Source of the DNA: VXMO01 sp965219405
GTDB lineage: Bacteria > Chloroflexota > Dehalococcoidia > UBA6926
Direction of reading: 5' to 3'
NCBI GenBank assembly: GCA_965219405.1
Contig: OZ244736.1
Span: forward strand, 1,833,453-1,897,452
DNA length: 64,000 bases
The notes beneath the pieces are model-generated. The model searched no databases and was not told the DNA's origin. It saw only the letters and a program-made list of their open reading frames with translations. The stretch's first letter is position 1. The number at the start of each line of letters is the position of its first letter. The position numbers and the translations under genes were made by a program. This document shows, one piece after another, positions 1 through 8,218 of the stretch.

Positions 1-2512
1 TGGGTATGGAAGACGCGCCCGGTGAGACATAGATGCCGCGCACGCCGTCACGCGTATCGCGTCCCCAAACAAATCTGAGCGTGCCCTCGCGCTCGCCTGC
101 GGTTGCGCCGGCCCTGATGACGTCACGTCGCTCCCCGGTCAGGAGAATGGGGAGCCAATCGGCGGCCTGGTCAAAGTCTTCAACGACGGTTTGCGCTCCC
201 ACCGAATCAGTTGCGACAAAGTCATCAAGCTCAAGGGATCCGGGTGTTCCACTTGCTCCTTCGACAGGCTCATAGATCATGATGCTGTTGAGCGTGTAGG
301 GGCCGGGTGGCGGCGGCTGGCTGCCCCGGGCAAGCCTTGTTTCGAGGAATCGCCAGCCGGAAAAGTCCAGCGCGCCGAGGCTGTACGTGTCCGGCCTCCC
401 GAGGCCGTCAATGATCTGGAGCCACAAGAACCGATTGGCTTGCGGTAGCTCCGGGTTCACCCACACGCCGACGTGTTGTGTGCCGTCCGGAATGACGCGG
501 GGGGGCGCGGGCGACTCATCCGTGAGAGCGAGACCTATGAGGAGCTCCTCCATGGGAACTTCCGCGTAATCTTCACGGAACTCCAGCAGTCCCCCAACCG
601 TTGACGGATCGATGCCGATAATTGGGACGAGCGTACCCACCTGAACTGAGCCAAGTCCTGCCGTACTTGAATAGGCGGGGGAGGCGTCAAGGACGCCCTC
701 TAACGCTCGGTAGTCCTCCGTCACTTCCGCAAAGGAGTTGCCAGTGAACGAGCGATGTCGGTCGATCCGAACGTCGACTCCCGCCTGAAAGGTCGCCTGG
801 TCTGCCGCAGCCTTGTCCAGCGTCCCGCCAAAGGTGGCGACGAAGACTCCGAGCACGCCAAACAGCAAGAGCAGGCCTGCGAGGGCGGCGGCTGGAGTGG
901 AGGCGCGGTTGATGCGTTCCAGCGCCATGTCTATCGGCAGCCGTCCGATGGCACGGGCGAAGGCAGCGGCGAGCTGTATGCCGAACGGTAATAGGCGATA
1001 GAGAAGTAAAAGGGCGGCAAGTGTCATCGCAATCGGAACGATGAGAACGGTGCGGTCCAGTTGTGCCGTACCATCCGTTTGCGCGACGGCCACGCCTTCT
1101 TCAACGCCTCGAATCTCGACCTGCCACAGGATGGCTGCGGCGATCACAAGGAGAACGATATCCAGATGCAAACGGCGGAACCACGGGAGATTTGTTGGTC
1201 GGGATCTTTCGCTCTGCAGGGTGGAGACCGGGACGCGCGAGGCACCGATGACCGGCACGGCCATGATGACGATGGTCACGGCGACGCCTGCTGCGAGCCA
1301 CGGCAGAACGGGAACGATTGGCGTGGGCATCAGATTCGCGCCGTCAAGAGCGGCTCTCCACGCCCCAAGTTCGCCCAGCCCTCGAATTGCTCCGTAGGCA
1401 ATCAGGGGGGCAAGGGCTGCAGACAGGACGGTCGCGCCAAGCGCCCACGCCAGGATGAGTGTCACCGTTCGACGCCCCCCGGCTCCCCTGCTCCGCAGGA
1501 GACCGACAACGCCCTCCGTTGTCCGACCGACAGTGAACGCGATCATCGTCAGGGCATAGAGCAGGATTGTACCCACAATCACAAGGACGATGATGAGTGG
1601 CATCTGGTTGCGAGCGACCTCATCGCGGTAATCGGGCAGGCTGTTTGCGAGCAGGGATAGAAAAAGGCTGCGGGACGCATCCGCGGTAAGTCGGCCTTGC
1701 AGATCCGCTACAGCCGCGTCGGCGTTGGCAAGTCCCATGTCGAGCAGACGATCCGGGTTGACGTACAAGGTGTCCATGACGTTGCCGAGGAGGGACGGCG
1801 TTTCAGCACCGATGCGGTCAACGAGGGTCTGTTCAGGTAAAAAGAGGCTTATTGTCCATAGCCCGGCCTGATTGCTCTCGGCGTCCATCCGCTCGTAGAA
1901 GAGGCCGCCGACCTGGAACCAATATCGCTCCTCCGGGTCTACAGGTTCCACGATGCCCACGAGGACGGCGTCATAGGGCATTGCGGGCGGGGGGAGCCGC
2001 GAGTTGAGGCGAAATTGCTGGCCGACCTGTAAACCTGTCTTCTCGGCCGCCAGGCTGCCGAGCATGACCTCGATCGGCCCACTCGCCACGAATTGCGCGC
2101 GGCGGCCTTCAACGACGTTTACCTTGTCGTCGAAACCGGATCGCGAGGTCAGCGTCGATATGACGTCCGACTCATCCGTGCCGGTGAGCGCGGTGCGGAT
2201 GGGAAAGGCGGTGGAGTAGATGCCGCGTCGGTCCAATGCATCGCCGAGCGTGTCCTCGGCGGCGCTGAGGATAACGTTGCGGGTGGCATTGTATTGCTCA
2301 GGTTCGAACGTCGAGAACCCTGTTGCGACGATGGCATCCAGGTTATAGGAATTGCGTTCGAGGTAGTCCTGAAAGGCAAGGCGCTGAACGGTGTTGAGGT
2401 AAAGAGGACCGAGAATGGAGAGAGTGATTGTGAGCAAGATTCCAAGGGATGCCACGAGCGCCAGCGCTCTCTTGCCCCTAGTTTGTCTCCACGCCAGCCG
2501 CCATGGCGACAC
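1..2512 (-). CDS. FtsX-like ABC transporter permease (C-terminus cut by window edge)
   Basis: The minus-strand frame is open from a GTG at 2512 to the window edge (837 codons visible). The GTG is preceded 8 nt upstream by GGGGAGG, and an in-frame TGA just upstream rules out a much longer start. Residues 14-40 form one membrane helix, followed by a long extracytoplasmic domain. Several more hydrophobic segments follow (for example LIIVLVIVGTILLYALTM and LAGLLLLFGVLGVFVATF), and then a second large extracytoplasmic domain. This duplicated layout is that of the large FtsX/MacB-type permeases that work with a separate ABC ATPase in lipoprotein or lipid export or envelope remodelling. The substrate cannot be told. 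The partner ATPase would be expected beyond the window. The family call rests on topology and general resemblance. Confidence 0.72.
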   Translation of the reverse strand, partial: MSPWRLAWRQTRGKRALALVASLGILLTITLSILGPLYLNTVQRLAFQDYLERNSYNLDAIVATGFSTFEPEQYNATRNVILSAAEDTLGDALDRRGIYSTAFPIRTALTGTDESDVISTLTSRSGFDDKVNVVEGRRAQFVASGPIEVMLGSLAAEKTGLQVGQQFRLNSRLPPPAMPYDAVLVGIVEPVDPEERYWFQVGGLFYERMDAESNQAGLWTISLFLPEQTLVDRIGAETPSLLGNVMDTLYVNPDRLLDMGLANADAAVADLQGRLTADASRSLFLSLLANSLPDYRDEVARNQMPLIIVLVIVGTILLYALTMIAFTVGRTTEGVVGLLRSRGAGGRRTVTLILAWALGATVLSAALAPLIAYGAIRGLGELGAWRAALDGANLMPTPIVPVLPWLAAGVAVTIVIMAVPVIGASRVPVSTLQSERSRPTNLPWFRRLHLDIVLLVIAAAILWQVEIRGVEEGVAVAQTDGTAQLDRTVLIVPIAMTLAALLLLYRLLPFGIQLAAAFARAIGRLPIDMALERINRASTPAAALAGLLLLFGVLGVFVATFGGTLDKAAADQATFQAGVDVRIDRHRSFTGNSFAEVTEDYRALEGVLDASPAYSSTAGLGSVQVGTLVPIIGIDPSTVGGLLEFREDYAEVPMEELLIGLALTDESPAPPRVIPDGTQHVGVWVNPELPQANRFLWLQIIDGLGRPDTYSLGALDFSGWRFLETRLARGSQPPPPGPYTLNSIMIYEPVEGASGTPGSLELDDFVATDSVGAQTVVEDFDQAADWLPILLTGERRDVIRAGATAGEREGTLRFVWGRDTRDGVRGIYVSPGASSIP

Positions 2513-2579
2513 GCACCAACCCTCCCCTTGAACCCCGATTCAGCGAATTATACTTGTTTGCGGCGGAATGGGAGGTGTA

Positions 2580-3362
2580 ATGGGAACATTCATTGATGCT
2601 CACACGCATATTGACCAGCACGACGCGGATGAGTGGCCAGACATTGTGGCACGCGCTCGGGAGGCGGGTGTTGGGGCTATCATTGCCGCCGGCGTGACAA
2701 TCGAATCTTCGGAGCGTTGCATCAGGTTGGCAGAGCAGTTCGCCGGCGTTGTCTGGGCAGGGGTGGGCGTCCATCCAATGGATATCTCCGGTCCACTTTC
2801 AGATGGCGAAATCAAGCGGCTGCGTGAGTTGGCCTCACATGAGCGGGTTGTCTGCATCAGCGAGATCGGGCTCGACTGGGAGCCGGGTCGACCGGATAGA
2901 GCGGCGCAGGAACAGGCTTTTCGAGCACAGCTGCGTTTGGCGGTTGAACTGAATCTGCCCGTGATTTTCCACAATCGAGACGCCGGTATAGAGCCGTTGC
3001 GAATCATACAGGAGGAGGTAGGCGACAAAGTGCCTGTCGTCGCGCATTATTTCCAGGGGCCGCCGGATTACGCTCTCGCGTGCCTGGATCAGGGCATCTA
3101 TCTCTCGCTGGCCAAGCCGCTGCTACGGTTGCCGGAGTTGCAGGAAATCATTGAGAAACACGCGCCGCTGGAGTCCATCGTTCTTGAAACGGATTCTTAT
3201 CCGCAGCCGTACAAGAAGAACCGCAACAATTGGACTGAGCCGCGAGACGTGCCGATGGTCGCGGCAAAGGTGGCCGAGTTGAAGGGAATTTCAGCCAATG
3301 AAGTTGCTGAGACGACCACGGCAACCATTCAGGCGGTGCTGGGACGGGACATCCTGGCGTAG
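2580..3362 (+). CDS. TatD-family metal-dependent hydrolase
   Basis: This is a TIM-barrel metal-dependent phosphoesterase/DNase of the TatD (YcfH) family. The metal ligands are visible: H8 and H10 in DAHTHID, E96 in SEIGLDW, H131 (FHNRD), H156 (AHYFQG) and D205 (LETDSYP). The 260-residue length is normal. I chose the ATG at 2580 because GGAGG ends 4 nt before it; an in-frame ATG at 2568 has no ribosome binding site and would add four residues. Family members are 3'-5' exonucleases or D-aminoacyl-tRNA deacylase-like enzymes, and the physiological substrate here is unknown. It is transcribed away from the FtsX-like gene and converges on an MFS gene only 7 nt downstream. Confidence 0.9.
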   Translation: MGTFIDAHTHIDQHDADEWPDIVARAREAGVGAIIAAGVTIESSERCIRLAEQFAGVVWAGVGVHPMDISGPLSDGEIKRLRELASHERVVCISEIGLDWEPGRPDRAAQEQAFRAQLRLAVELNLPVIFHNRDAGIEPLRIIQEEVGDKVPVVAHYFQGPPDYALACLDQGIYLSLAKPLLRLPELQEIIEKHAPLESIVLETDSYPQPYKKNRNNWTEPRDVPMVAAKVAELKGISANEVAETTTATIQAVLGRDILA

Positions 3363-3369
3363 CGGAGGT

Positions 3370-4683
3370 TTAGATGGCGCCCCGGGAATAGGACGCCATA
3401 CCTTCTTCTCCGGTTTTTTCTTCGTCACCGAGGAGTTTGTCCGGCATACCCGTGCTCCGCAGGGACCGGAATATCAACAGACTCACGATTACCAAAGCGA
3501 GCGTAATCGCTCCCATGATTGCGGTTGCCGTTGGCGCTCCATAGTTTTCCGCGAGCCAGCCGATCATGGTGAACCCTACAGGAGAGGCTCCCCACGTCGT
3601 TGTGCGAATCGCAGACAGACGGCCTCGCATGGAGTCGCTGATTAAGAATTGCGCTCGCGCGGTGGTGGCCACGAGGCAGGACTGGAAGCCAAAACCGGCG
3701 AGGTATGCAAAAAACAGCGACAACGTAAGTATTTCGGAGAAGCTAAAGGCTATAAGGGCGAGAGCGAAACCAATCCCGCCCAGCACGATCAGGTTTCGGA
3801 TTGCGCGGGGACTGCTAAAGGTCGCAAGGACGATGGATCCCGTCATTGAACCGGCCCCCGCCGCCGCGCCAAGATCACCGGCAACCGTCGCGCCCTGGTG
3901 GAGGACATCACGCGCGAACACGACGAGTTGAGTTTGGTAGGGCGATCCGAAGATGATTGCAGCGCCGGCAATGGTCATCAGACCGAGTATGACCTTGTAG
4001 CGCCAAACAAAAGCGGCGCCCTCAACAGTGTCCGTCCAAACGGTCGCCAGGGTCTTGTTTCCTTCGCGCACGCCCTGACGGGTGTTGACGGGCAGGAGGA
4101 AGAAGATGGACACGGTTGAGAGGCCGGCGGCGGCGCCAAATGCCGCCGCTCCACCGAATTCGTCAAACATGCGCCCGCCGATAAAGCTGCCGACGAGCAT
4201 CCCGCCGCTGAACATGATGGACGAAAGCGCAATGCCGTTGGCCATGTTCGCACGGGTGACAAGGTTCGGCACGACGGCCATACGCGAGGGGATGGCGACG
4301 GCGAATGCGATGCCCGCGATGGCCGTCAAGACAAAGAGGCTCCATATCTCCATCTGATCAATGGCAAGCAAAACAACGAAGCCCAGCAAGGCGAGGATCG
4401 TCACGATCTCGGTGACAATGAGGATCCACTTACGGCTGAACCTGTCGGCCAGAACACCGCCGGGCAGGGAGAGGATCAAAGACGGCAGTTCACCCGCAGT
4501 TGCGGCAGCAGCGACTATTTCCGGGGAATCCGTCATTTCCAGTGCTACCCACCCTCTGAAGAGGAGGAGCATCATGTGGGAAATGATGGCGGCGACGGAC
4601 GACAACCAGAACAGGGTGTAATCGCCTGACTGGAAGGATCGGAGCGGCCCACGGCCAAAAAGCGCCTGCAACAGGAAAACCAT
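3370..4683 (-). CDS. MFS transporter (12-TM, EntS-like exporter)
   Basis: This 437-residue polytopic protein has about 12 hydrophobic segments. The loop between helices 2 and 3 carries the major facilitator signature (GGVLADRFSRK). The overall layout resembles the MFS_3/EntS-like group of multidrug or siderophore exporters. The C-terminal tail is short, charged and cytoplasmic. The ATG at 4683 follows a GGTGAG ribosome binding site. It is divergent from the crotonase gene, sharing a 65-bp intergenic stretch, and converges on the TatD gene. The substrate cannot be inferred from sequence; export is more likely than uptake by family resemblance. Confidence 0.88.
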   Translation of the reverse strand: MVFLLQALFGRGPLRSFQSGDYTLFWLSSVAAIISHMMLLLFRGWVALEMTDSPEIVAAAATAGELPSLILSLPGGVLADRFSRKWILIVTEIVTILALLGFVVLLAIDQMEIWSLFVLTAIAGIAFAVAIPSRMAVVPNLVTRANMANGIALSSIMFSGGMLVGSFIGGRMFDEFGGAAAFGAAAGLSTVSIFFLLPVNTRQGVREGNKTLATVWTDTVEGAAFVWRYKVILGLMTIAGAAIIFGSPYQTQLVVFARDVLHQGATVAGDLGAAAGAGSMTGSIVLATFSSPRAIRNLIVLGGIGFALALIAFSFSEILTLSLFFAYLAGFGFQSCLVATTARAQFLISDSMRGRLSAIRTTTWGASPVGFTMIGWLAENYGAPTATAIMGAITLALVIVSLLIFRSLRSTGMPDKLLGDEEKTGEEGMASYSRGAI

Positions 4684-4748
4684 CTCACCGTCTACAATAC
4701 GTCATCACAACCTCGTCACATAGAAAGGTAGGAAAGGAGAAAATAGCC

Positions 4749-5540
4749 ATGACAGGATCACCGGATGTCGTCCTCTATGAGAAGCGGGATCGGATCGCCT
4801 ACGTCACTCTCAATCGACCGGAGGCGATGAACGCGTTGAATTCAGCAGTGGGCGCACGCCTCTACGAAATCTGGACCGATTTCCGTGACGATGACGACCT
4901 ACTCGTTGCAATTCTCACGGGCGCGGGCGGGCGCGCATTCTCCGCCGGCGCTGACCTCAAGGAAGTCAGCGGCAGGCAGGCGGAGGGGTTGGCTCAATTT
5001 GAATCGAGGGGTCCCGGTTCCCGATTCATCACGGATCTTGACGTCTGGAAGCCGATTATCTCAGCCATTGACGGCTATTGTGTTGCGGGCGGCCTCGAGC
5101 TTGCCATGCAGACGGATATCCGCATCGCAACGGAGAAGTCGCAGTTTGGTCTGCCAGAGCCGCGCTGGAGCATCATGCCCGCGTATGGCCTTCACCACAT
5201 GATGCGCATGGTTCCAACCGGAGACGCGTTGCGGATGATGCTGACCGGCAGCCGCATCAACACGGACGTGGCGCTGCGAAACGGTCTGATCCAGGAGGTG
5301 TACCCGGACCGCGACTCCCTGATGGAGGCCGCGCAGGGCATTGCGGAAGAGGTTAAGTTGTGCGCCCCGATGGCGGTGCAGGCAATCAAGCAGATCGCCT
5401 ACGTCGGCCGCAGCATGCCGCCCGAGTACTCCTACCGTTTCGCGCAGGAGTTGAGCGCGAAGGTTCTTGGCAGTGAGGACGCGGCCGTTGGTCCCGCCGC
5501 CTTCGCGGAGCGGCGGACGCCGGAGTGGAAGGGGCGGTAA
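4749..5540 (+). CDS. Enoyl-CoA hydratase/isomerase family protein
   Basis: A crotonase-fold acyl-CoA enzyme of 263 residues. The oxyanion-hole loop (AFSAGADL, about 63-70) and the second glycine motif (VAGGLELAM, 112-120) are intact. Both glutamates that catalyse hydration in classical enoyl-CoA hydratases are present (E117 in GGLE, E137 in GLPEP), so genuine hydratase chemistry is plausible. AGGAAAGGAG lies upstream of the ATG. It would act on fatty or other acyl-CoA intermediates in the cytoplasm. A perfect hairpin repeat lies about 50 bp after its stop. No other beta-oxidation gene is adjacent, although a thiolase-like/DUF35 pair lies 3 kb downstream. Confidence 0.93.
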   Translation: MTGSPDVVLYEKRDRIAYVTLNRPEAMNALNSAVGARLYEIWTDFRDDDDLLVAILTGAGGRAFSAGADLKEVSGRQAEGLAQFESRGPGSRFITDLDVWKPIISAIDGYCVAGGLELAMQTDIRIATEKSQFGLPEPRWSIMPAYGLHHMMRMVPTGDALRMMLTGSRINTDVALRNGLIQEVYPDRDSLMEAAQGIAEEVKLCAPMAVQAIKQIAYVGRSMPPEYSYRFAQELSAKVLGSEDAAVGPAAFAERRTPEWKGR

Positions 5541-5587
5541 CAGCGAGTCATCATTCCCGTGCTTGACGCGGAGAACCGACGACCCAA

Positions 5588-5617
5588 TGTAGAGGCGCGT
5601 CACGACGCGCCTCTACA
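5588..5617. repeat. Perfect 13-bp palindrome, terminator-like or repeat element
   Basis: TGTAGAGGCGCGT and its exact complement are separated by the 4-nt loop CACG. It sits 48 bp after the crotonase stop with no T-run. It resembles dispersed GC-rich hairpin elements seen in many genomes, and it could also end transcription of the crotonase mRNA. Confidence 0.7.
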
Positions 5618-5625
5618 GGTTACCT

Positions 5626-5653
5626 TTGACCCCGAACATATGATGCCTATACT
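5626..5653 (+). promoter_or_regulatory. Sigma70-type promoter for the DUF5678/protease pair
   Basis: TTGACC (5626-5631) and TATACT (5648-5653) are separated by 16 nt. Transcription would start near 5660, downstream of an in-frame ATG at 5657. This supports the later start at 5693 for the first gene. Confidence 0.65.
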
Positions 5654-5692
5654 TGAATGGCTGGGACACCGAAGCAAACTGAGAAGGTGGAC

Positions 5693-5947
5693 ATGAGTAC
5701 GCAGGAAGACAAGATCCTGCTCAGCAGCCAGATTGCCGCCTACGACGAAATGCGGAATCGCCTAGAGACCGACTATTTCGGGAAGTGGGTTGTCTTCCAC
5801 AACATGGAACTGATTGACACCTACAACTCATTTGAGGATGCTGCCGAAGAGGCCGTGCAAAAATTCGGCCGCGGCCCGTACCTCATCAGGCAAGTTGGAG
5901 CGCCTCCCGCGACTTTGCCTGCGTCGGTGCAATTCGGAATTCGATAG
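5693..5947 (+). CDS. DUF5678-domain small protein
   Basis: An 84-residue acidic protein. The region around residues 15-60 (Y-x5-L-x3-Y-x-GKWVVFHNMELIDTY, then an acidic helix and FGRGPYLI) resembles the small DUF5678 domain, whose function is not known. The ATG at 5693 has GAGAAGG 5 nt upstream. An alternative ATG at 5657 lacks a ribosome binding site and falls before the predicted transcription start. Its TAG stop shares one base with the GTG start of the aspartyl-protease-like gene, so the two are almost certainly co-translated and may form a functional pair. The domain assignment is from motif memory. Confidence 0.72.
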   Translation: MSTQEDKILLSSQIAAYDEMRNRLETDYFGKWVVFHNMELIDTYNSFEDAAEEAVQKFGRGPYLIRQVGAPPATLPASVQFGIR

Positions 5948-6405
5948 TGCCAACGATTCAAGTTGGGTTTGAAGACAGCGACAACACACCAGGCGGCGAT
6001 ATCTTGGCCCGGAATGGGCCGACATTGTATGTTCGGATCGGGTTTGATTCAGAATTCTCGATTCACCGACCGGCGCGTCCCAACTTACCGCATCAACCAC
6101 AACCCGCTTTGGTCGATACTGGCGCAATGGAAAGCTGTGTTGACTCCGCCTTAGCTTTGAGGCTTGACCTACCTGTAGTCGACCGAAGAATAGTCTCAGG
6201 AGCCCATGGTCCTGAAGAATTGAATTATCATCTGGCACAGATTTACGTGTCCGAACTGGATCACACAATCTATGGGCAATTCGCTGGTGTTCACCTAACG
6301 GCTGGAGGACAACAGCATGTCGCTCTAATTGGCAGAACCTTCCTTCGACATCTCACTATGGCCTACGATGGTCGCAGCGGCCAAGTGGCCCTGAGCAACG
6401 ATTAG
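5947..6405 (+). CDS. Retropepsin-like aspartyl protease family protein
   Basis: A 152-residue single-domain protein with the retropepsin active-site motif ALVDTGA (D57-T58-G59) and the later psi-loop motif ALIGRTFLRHL, about 80 residues on. One copy of DTG means the active form would be a homodimer. There is no signal peptide or membrane helix, so a cytoplasmic location is expected. The GTG start overlaps the stop of the DUF5678 gene. The substrate is unknown; the partner protein is the obvious candidate for a substrate or regulator. Base composition is slightly less GC-rich than the neighbours, which may indicate an acquired module. Confidence 0.75.
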   Translation: MPTIQVGFEDSDNTPGGDILARNGPTLYVRIGFDSEFSIHRPARPNLPHQPQPALVDTGAMESCVDSALALRLDLPVVDRRIVSGAHGPEELNYHLAQIYVSELDHTIYGQFAGVHLTAGGQQHVALIGRTFLRHLTMAYDGRSGQVALSND

Positions 6406-6413
6406 CCAGACTT

Positions 6414-7721
6414 CTACACCGTTCGCCGCGAGGGGTGTGATTCCGGCAGCAGTATGCCGATCAACCCTACCGTGACTGAGACGGGCAGCACGATAAACAG
6501 CGCCGTTGCCAATGAGCCTGTCCCTTCCTGGAGCGCGCCCGCAAGTATCGGGCCGATGGTGGAGCCGAGCGGCGTGATCGTCCTGATGAGGCCGACCGCC
6601 ACCGCGACCTCACGCGGCCTGAACTGCATATCGAACGGAACCGTCATGATCATCGGCACCACGGAGGACGTCATCATCCCCTGGATGACCAGGAACGGTA
6701 ACAGAGCCAGCGTCCATGAATTCGACGATAAGAAACTATCCGGCAGCCAGGACAATAAGGGGTTGTCGGGACCAAGGGAAAGGATTGTCAGATAGAGGAC
6801 GGGCATGATGAATCCCTGAACGAAGATGAACGGTTTGCGCCGCCGGAAGAAGTTTGACAGAGGACCAACGCTGAGCGACCCGATCGTTCCTCCAATGGGG
6901 AACGCTGAGAACAACAGTCCCACCGTGATCAGCGATAGACCGTGTTCCTCCTGAGCAAACGTCGGGAAGAACGTGACGAACGTCGCCCATGCCATCGCCC
7001 CGCCAAACTGGGTCGACGCAATCATGAATAGAATCGGATGCCGACGGAGCACGCCCGCCGCCCCGCCCGAACTCTCCGCGGGCAGCTGCGCAAACGGGGC
7101 CGTCCCGGATGCAGATGACTGATAGCCGCGCTCCCGTCCGACGATGAACCAGATGATTGCAACGGCGGCGTAGACGACGGCGAGCAGGAGATGAATTCCT
7201 CGCCACCCGCCAACATGTGGCATCAGTACCGGAACCAGCCCAATGGCCACCAACTGGCCGATGCCGAAGCTCGCGACAGTAATTGAGTTCAACGTGGCGA
7301 TGCGGGGACCGCTGAACCACTGCTGGATGAGCATCACCTCCGCCTGCGTCCGGGACACAAGCGCATACATGAACATCAGCCTCGCTGCCAGCAGGATCCA
7401 ATAATTCGGCGCAATGCCCTGAAAGACCGCCGCGATCGTCATGCCCACAAGCGCCAGCAGTGTCACGAGGCGCGGGCTGAACCTGGACATCCATATTGCG
7501 GAGGGCAATGAGAGGGTTGTCAGCGCTACAAAAAATGCAGCACCAAGGTAGCCCTCCTGGACGGGGCTGATATCGAATTCGGTACGGATCTCCGGCAGCG
7601 TCAGGCCGATCAGGAAGATCATCACCGTGGACGTGCCGTCCACCGCCCACAGGGCGGACATGACGACCCATCCGGTACGGTTTGAGGCCGGGGACTGTGT
7701 CGCGGCGCCGGGGCCGCTCAT
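6414..7721 (-). CDS. MFS transporter (CynX/NimT-like)
   Basis: A 435-residue major facilitator protein with about 12 membrane segments in two halves, separated by a hydrophilic loop around residues 200-225. The first half contains LTLPEIRTEFDISPVQEGYL, typical of MFS proteins in which the loop after helix 1 is periplasmic. The gene lies 7 nt downstream of the DUF35 gene on the same strand. It therefore probably forms the distal part of an operon with the thiolase-like and DUF35 genes and may import the organic acid that those enzymes process. The specific substrate is unknown. It converges on the protease gene with an 8-nt gap. Confidence 0.87.
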   Translation of the reverse strand: MSGPGAATQSPASNRTGWVVMSALWAVDGTSTVMIFLIGLTLPEIRTEFDISPVQEGYLGAAFFVALTTLSLPSAIWMSRFSPRLVTLLALVGMTIAAVFQGIAPNYWILLAARLMFMYALVSRTQAEVMLIQQWFSGPRIATLNSITVASFGIGQLVAIGLVPVLMPHVGGWRGIHLLLAVVYAAVAIIWFIVGRERGYQSSASGTAPFAQLPAESSGGAAGVLRRHPILFMIASTQFGGAMAWATFVTFFPTFAQEEHGLSLITVGLLFSAFPIGGTIGSLSVGPLSNFFRRRKPFIFVQGFIMPVLYLTILSLGPDNPLLSWLPDSFLSSNSWTLALLPFLVIQGMMTSSVVPMIMTVPFDMQFRPREVAVAVGLIRTITPLGSTIGPILAGALQEGTGSLATALFIVLPVSVTVGLIGILLPESHPSRRTV

Positions 7722-7728
7722 CGGCGAA

Positions 7729-8163
7729 TCACGCAGGCTTGAACTTCACCAGTGTCCACTCGGGCGTAATGTCCTCATAAACCGCCACAACCGGCATGTC
7801 CACCTGTACGTCATGTGGCTCAATGTTGATGACGTTCGAGATCATTCGCGCGCCCTCGTCGAGTTGGATAACCGCATACACATACGGCGCTTCCTCGTTG
7901 AACCGCGCGTCGTTCGGCTGATACACAATTGTGAACGCGTGAACGCGCCCGCGCCCCGAGACGGGCGCCCATTCGAGATCATCGGACAGGCAAACGGGGC
8001 AGAGCTCGCGCGGGTAGAAGAAGAAGCCGTCGTGTTGGCGGCATCGCTGAATGACAAGCTCATGCCGTTTCGTTGCCTCCCAGAACGGCTTCGTAAAATC
8101 GCCTAACGTTGTGCCGTGCAGGCCGCCGGGAATCGGCAGGGGCTTTGTGTATTCGGTCGTCAT
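7729..8163 (-). CDS. DUF35 OB-fold / zinc-ribbon acyl-CoA-associated protein
   Basis: This 144-residue protein has the two-part DUF35 design. The N-terminal rubredoxin-like zinc ribbon shows C41-x2-H44 and C55-P-V-C58. The OB-fold follows (GRGRVHAFTIVYQP to about 135). DUF35 proteins bind partner thiolase-like (SCP-x/Ltp2-type) proteins and help them handle acyl-CoA or aldol substrates; the best known case is steroid side-chain cleavage in actinobacteria. The first zinc knuckle has His in place of the usual second Cys. The thiolase-like gene lies immediately upstream on the same strand, which supports a complex of the two. Confidence 0.88.
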   Translation of the reverse strand: MTTEYTKPLPIPGGLHGTTLGDFTKPFWEATKRHELVIQRCRQHDGFFFYPRELCPVCLSDDLEWAPVSGRGRVHAFTIVYQPNDARFNEEAPYVYAVIQLDEGARMISNVINIEPHDVQVDMPVVAVYEDITPEWTLVKFKPA

Positions 8164-8218
8164 CGCTGCTTCTCACTCACTCACGAACGGACTTGCTCGC
8201 CGCGATTCGATACTCTTC

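Noticed and set aside
1061..1660. Plus-strand open frame of about 200 codons
   Set aside because: It is antisense to the FtsX-like permease, whose minus-strand frame is open from 2512 to the window edge with coherent membrane helices.
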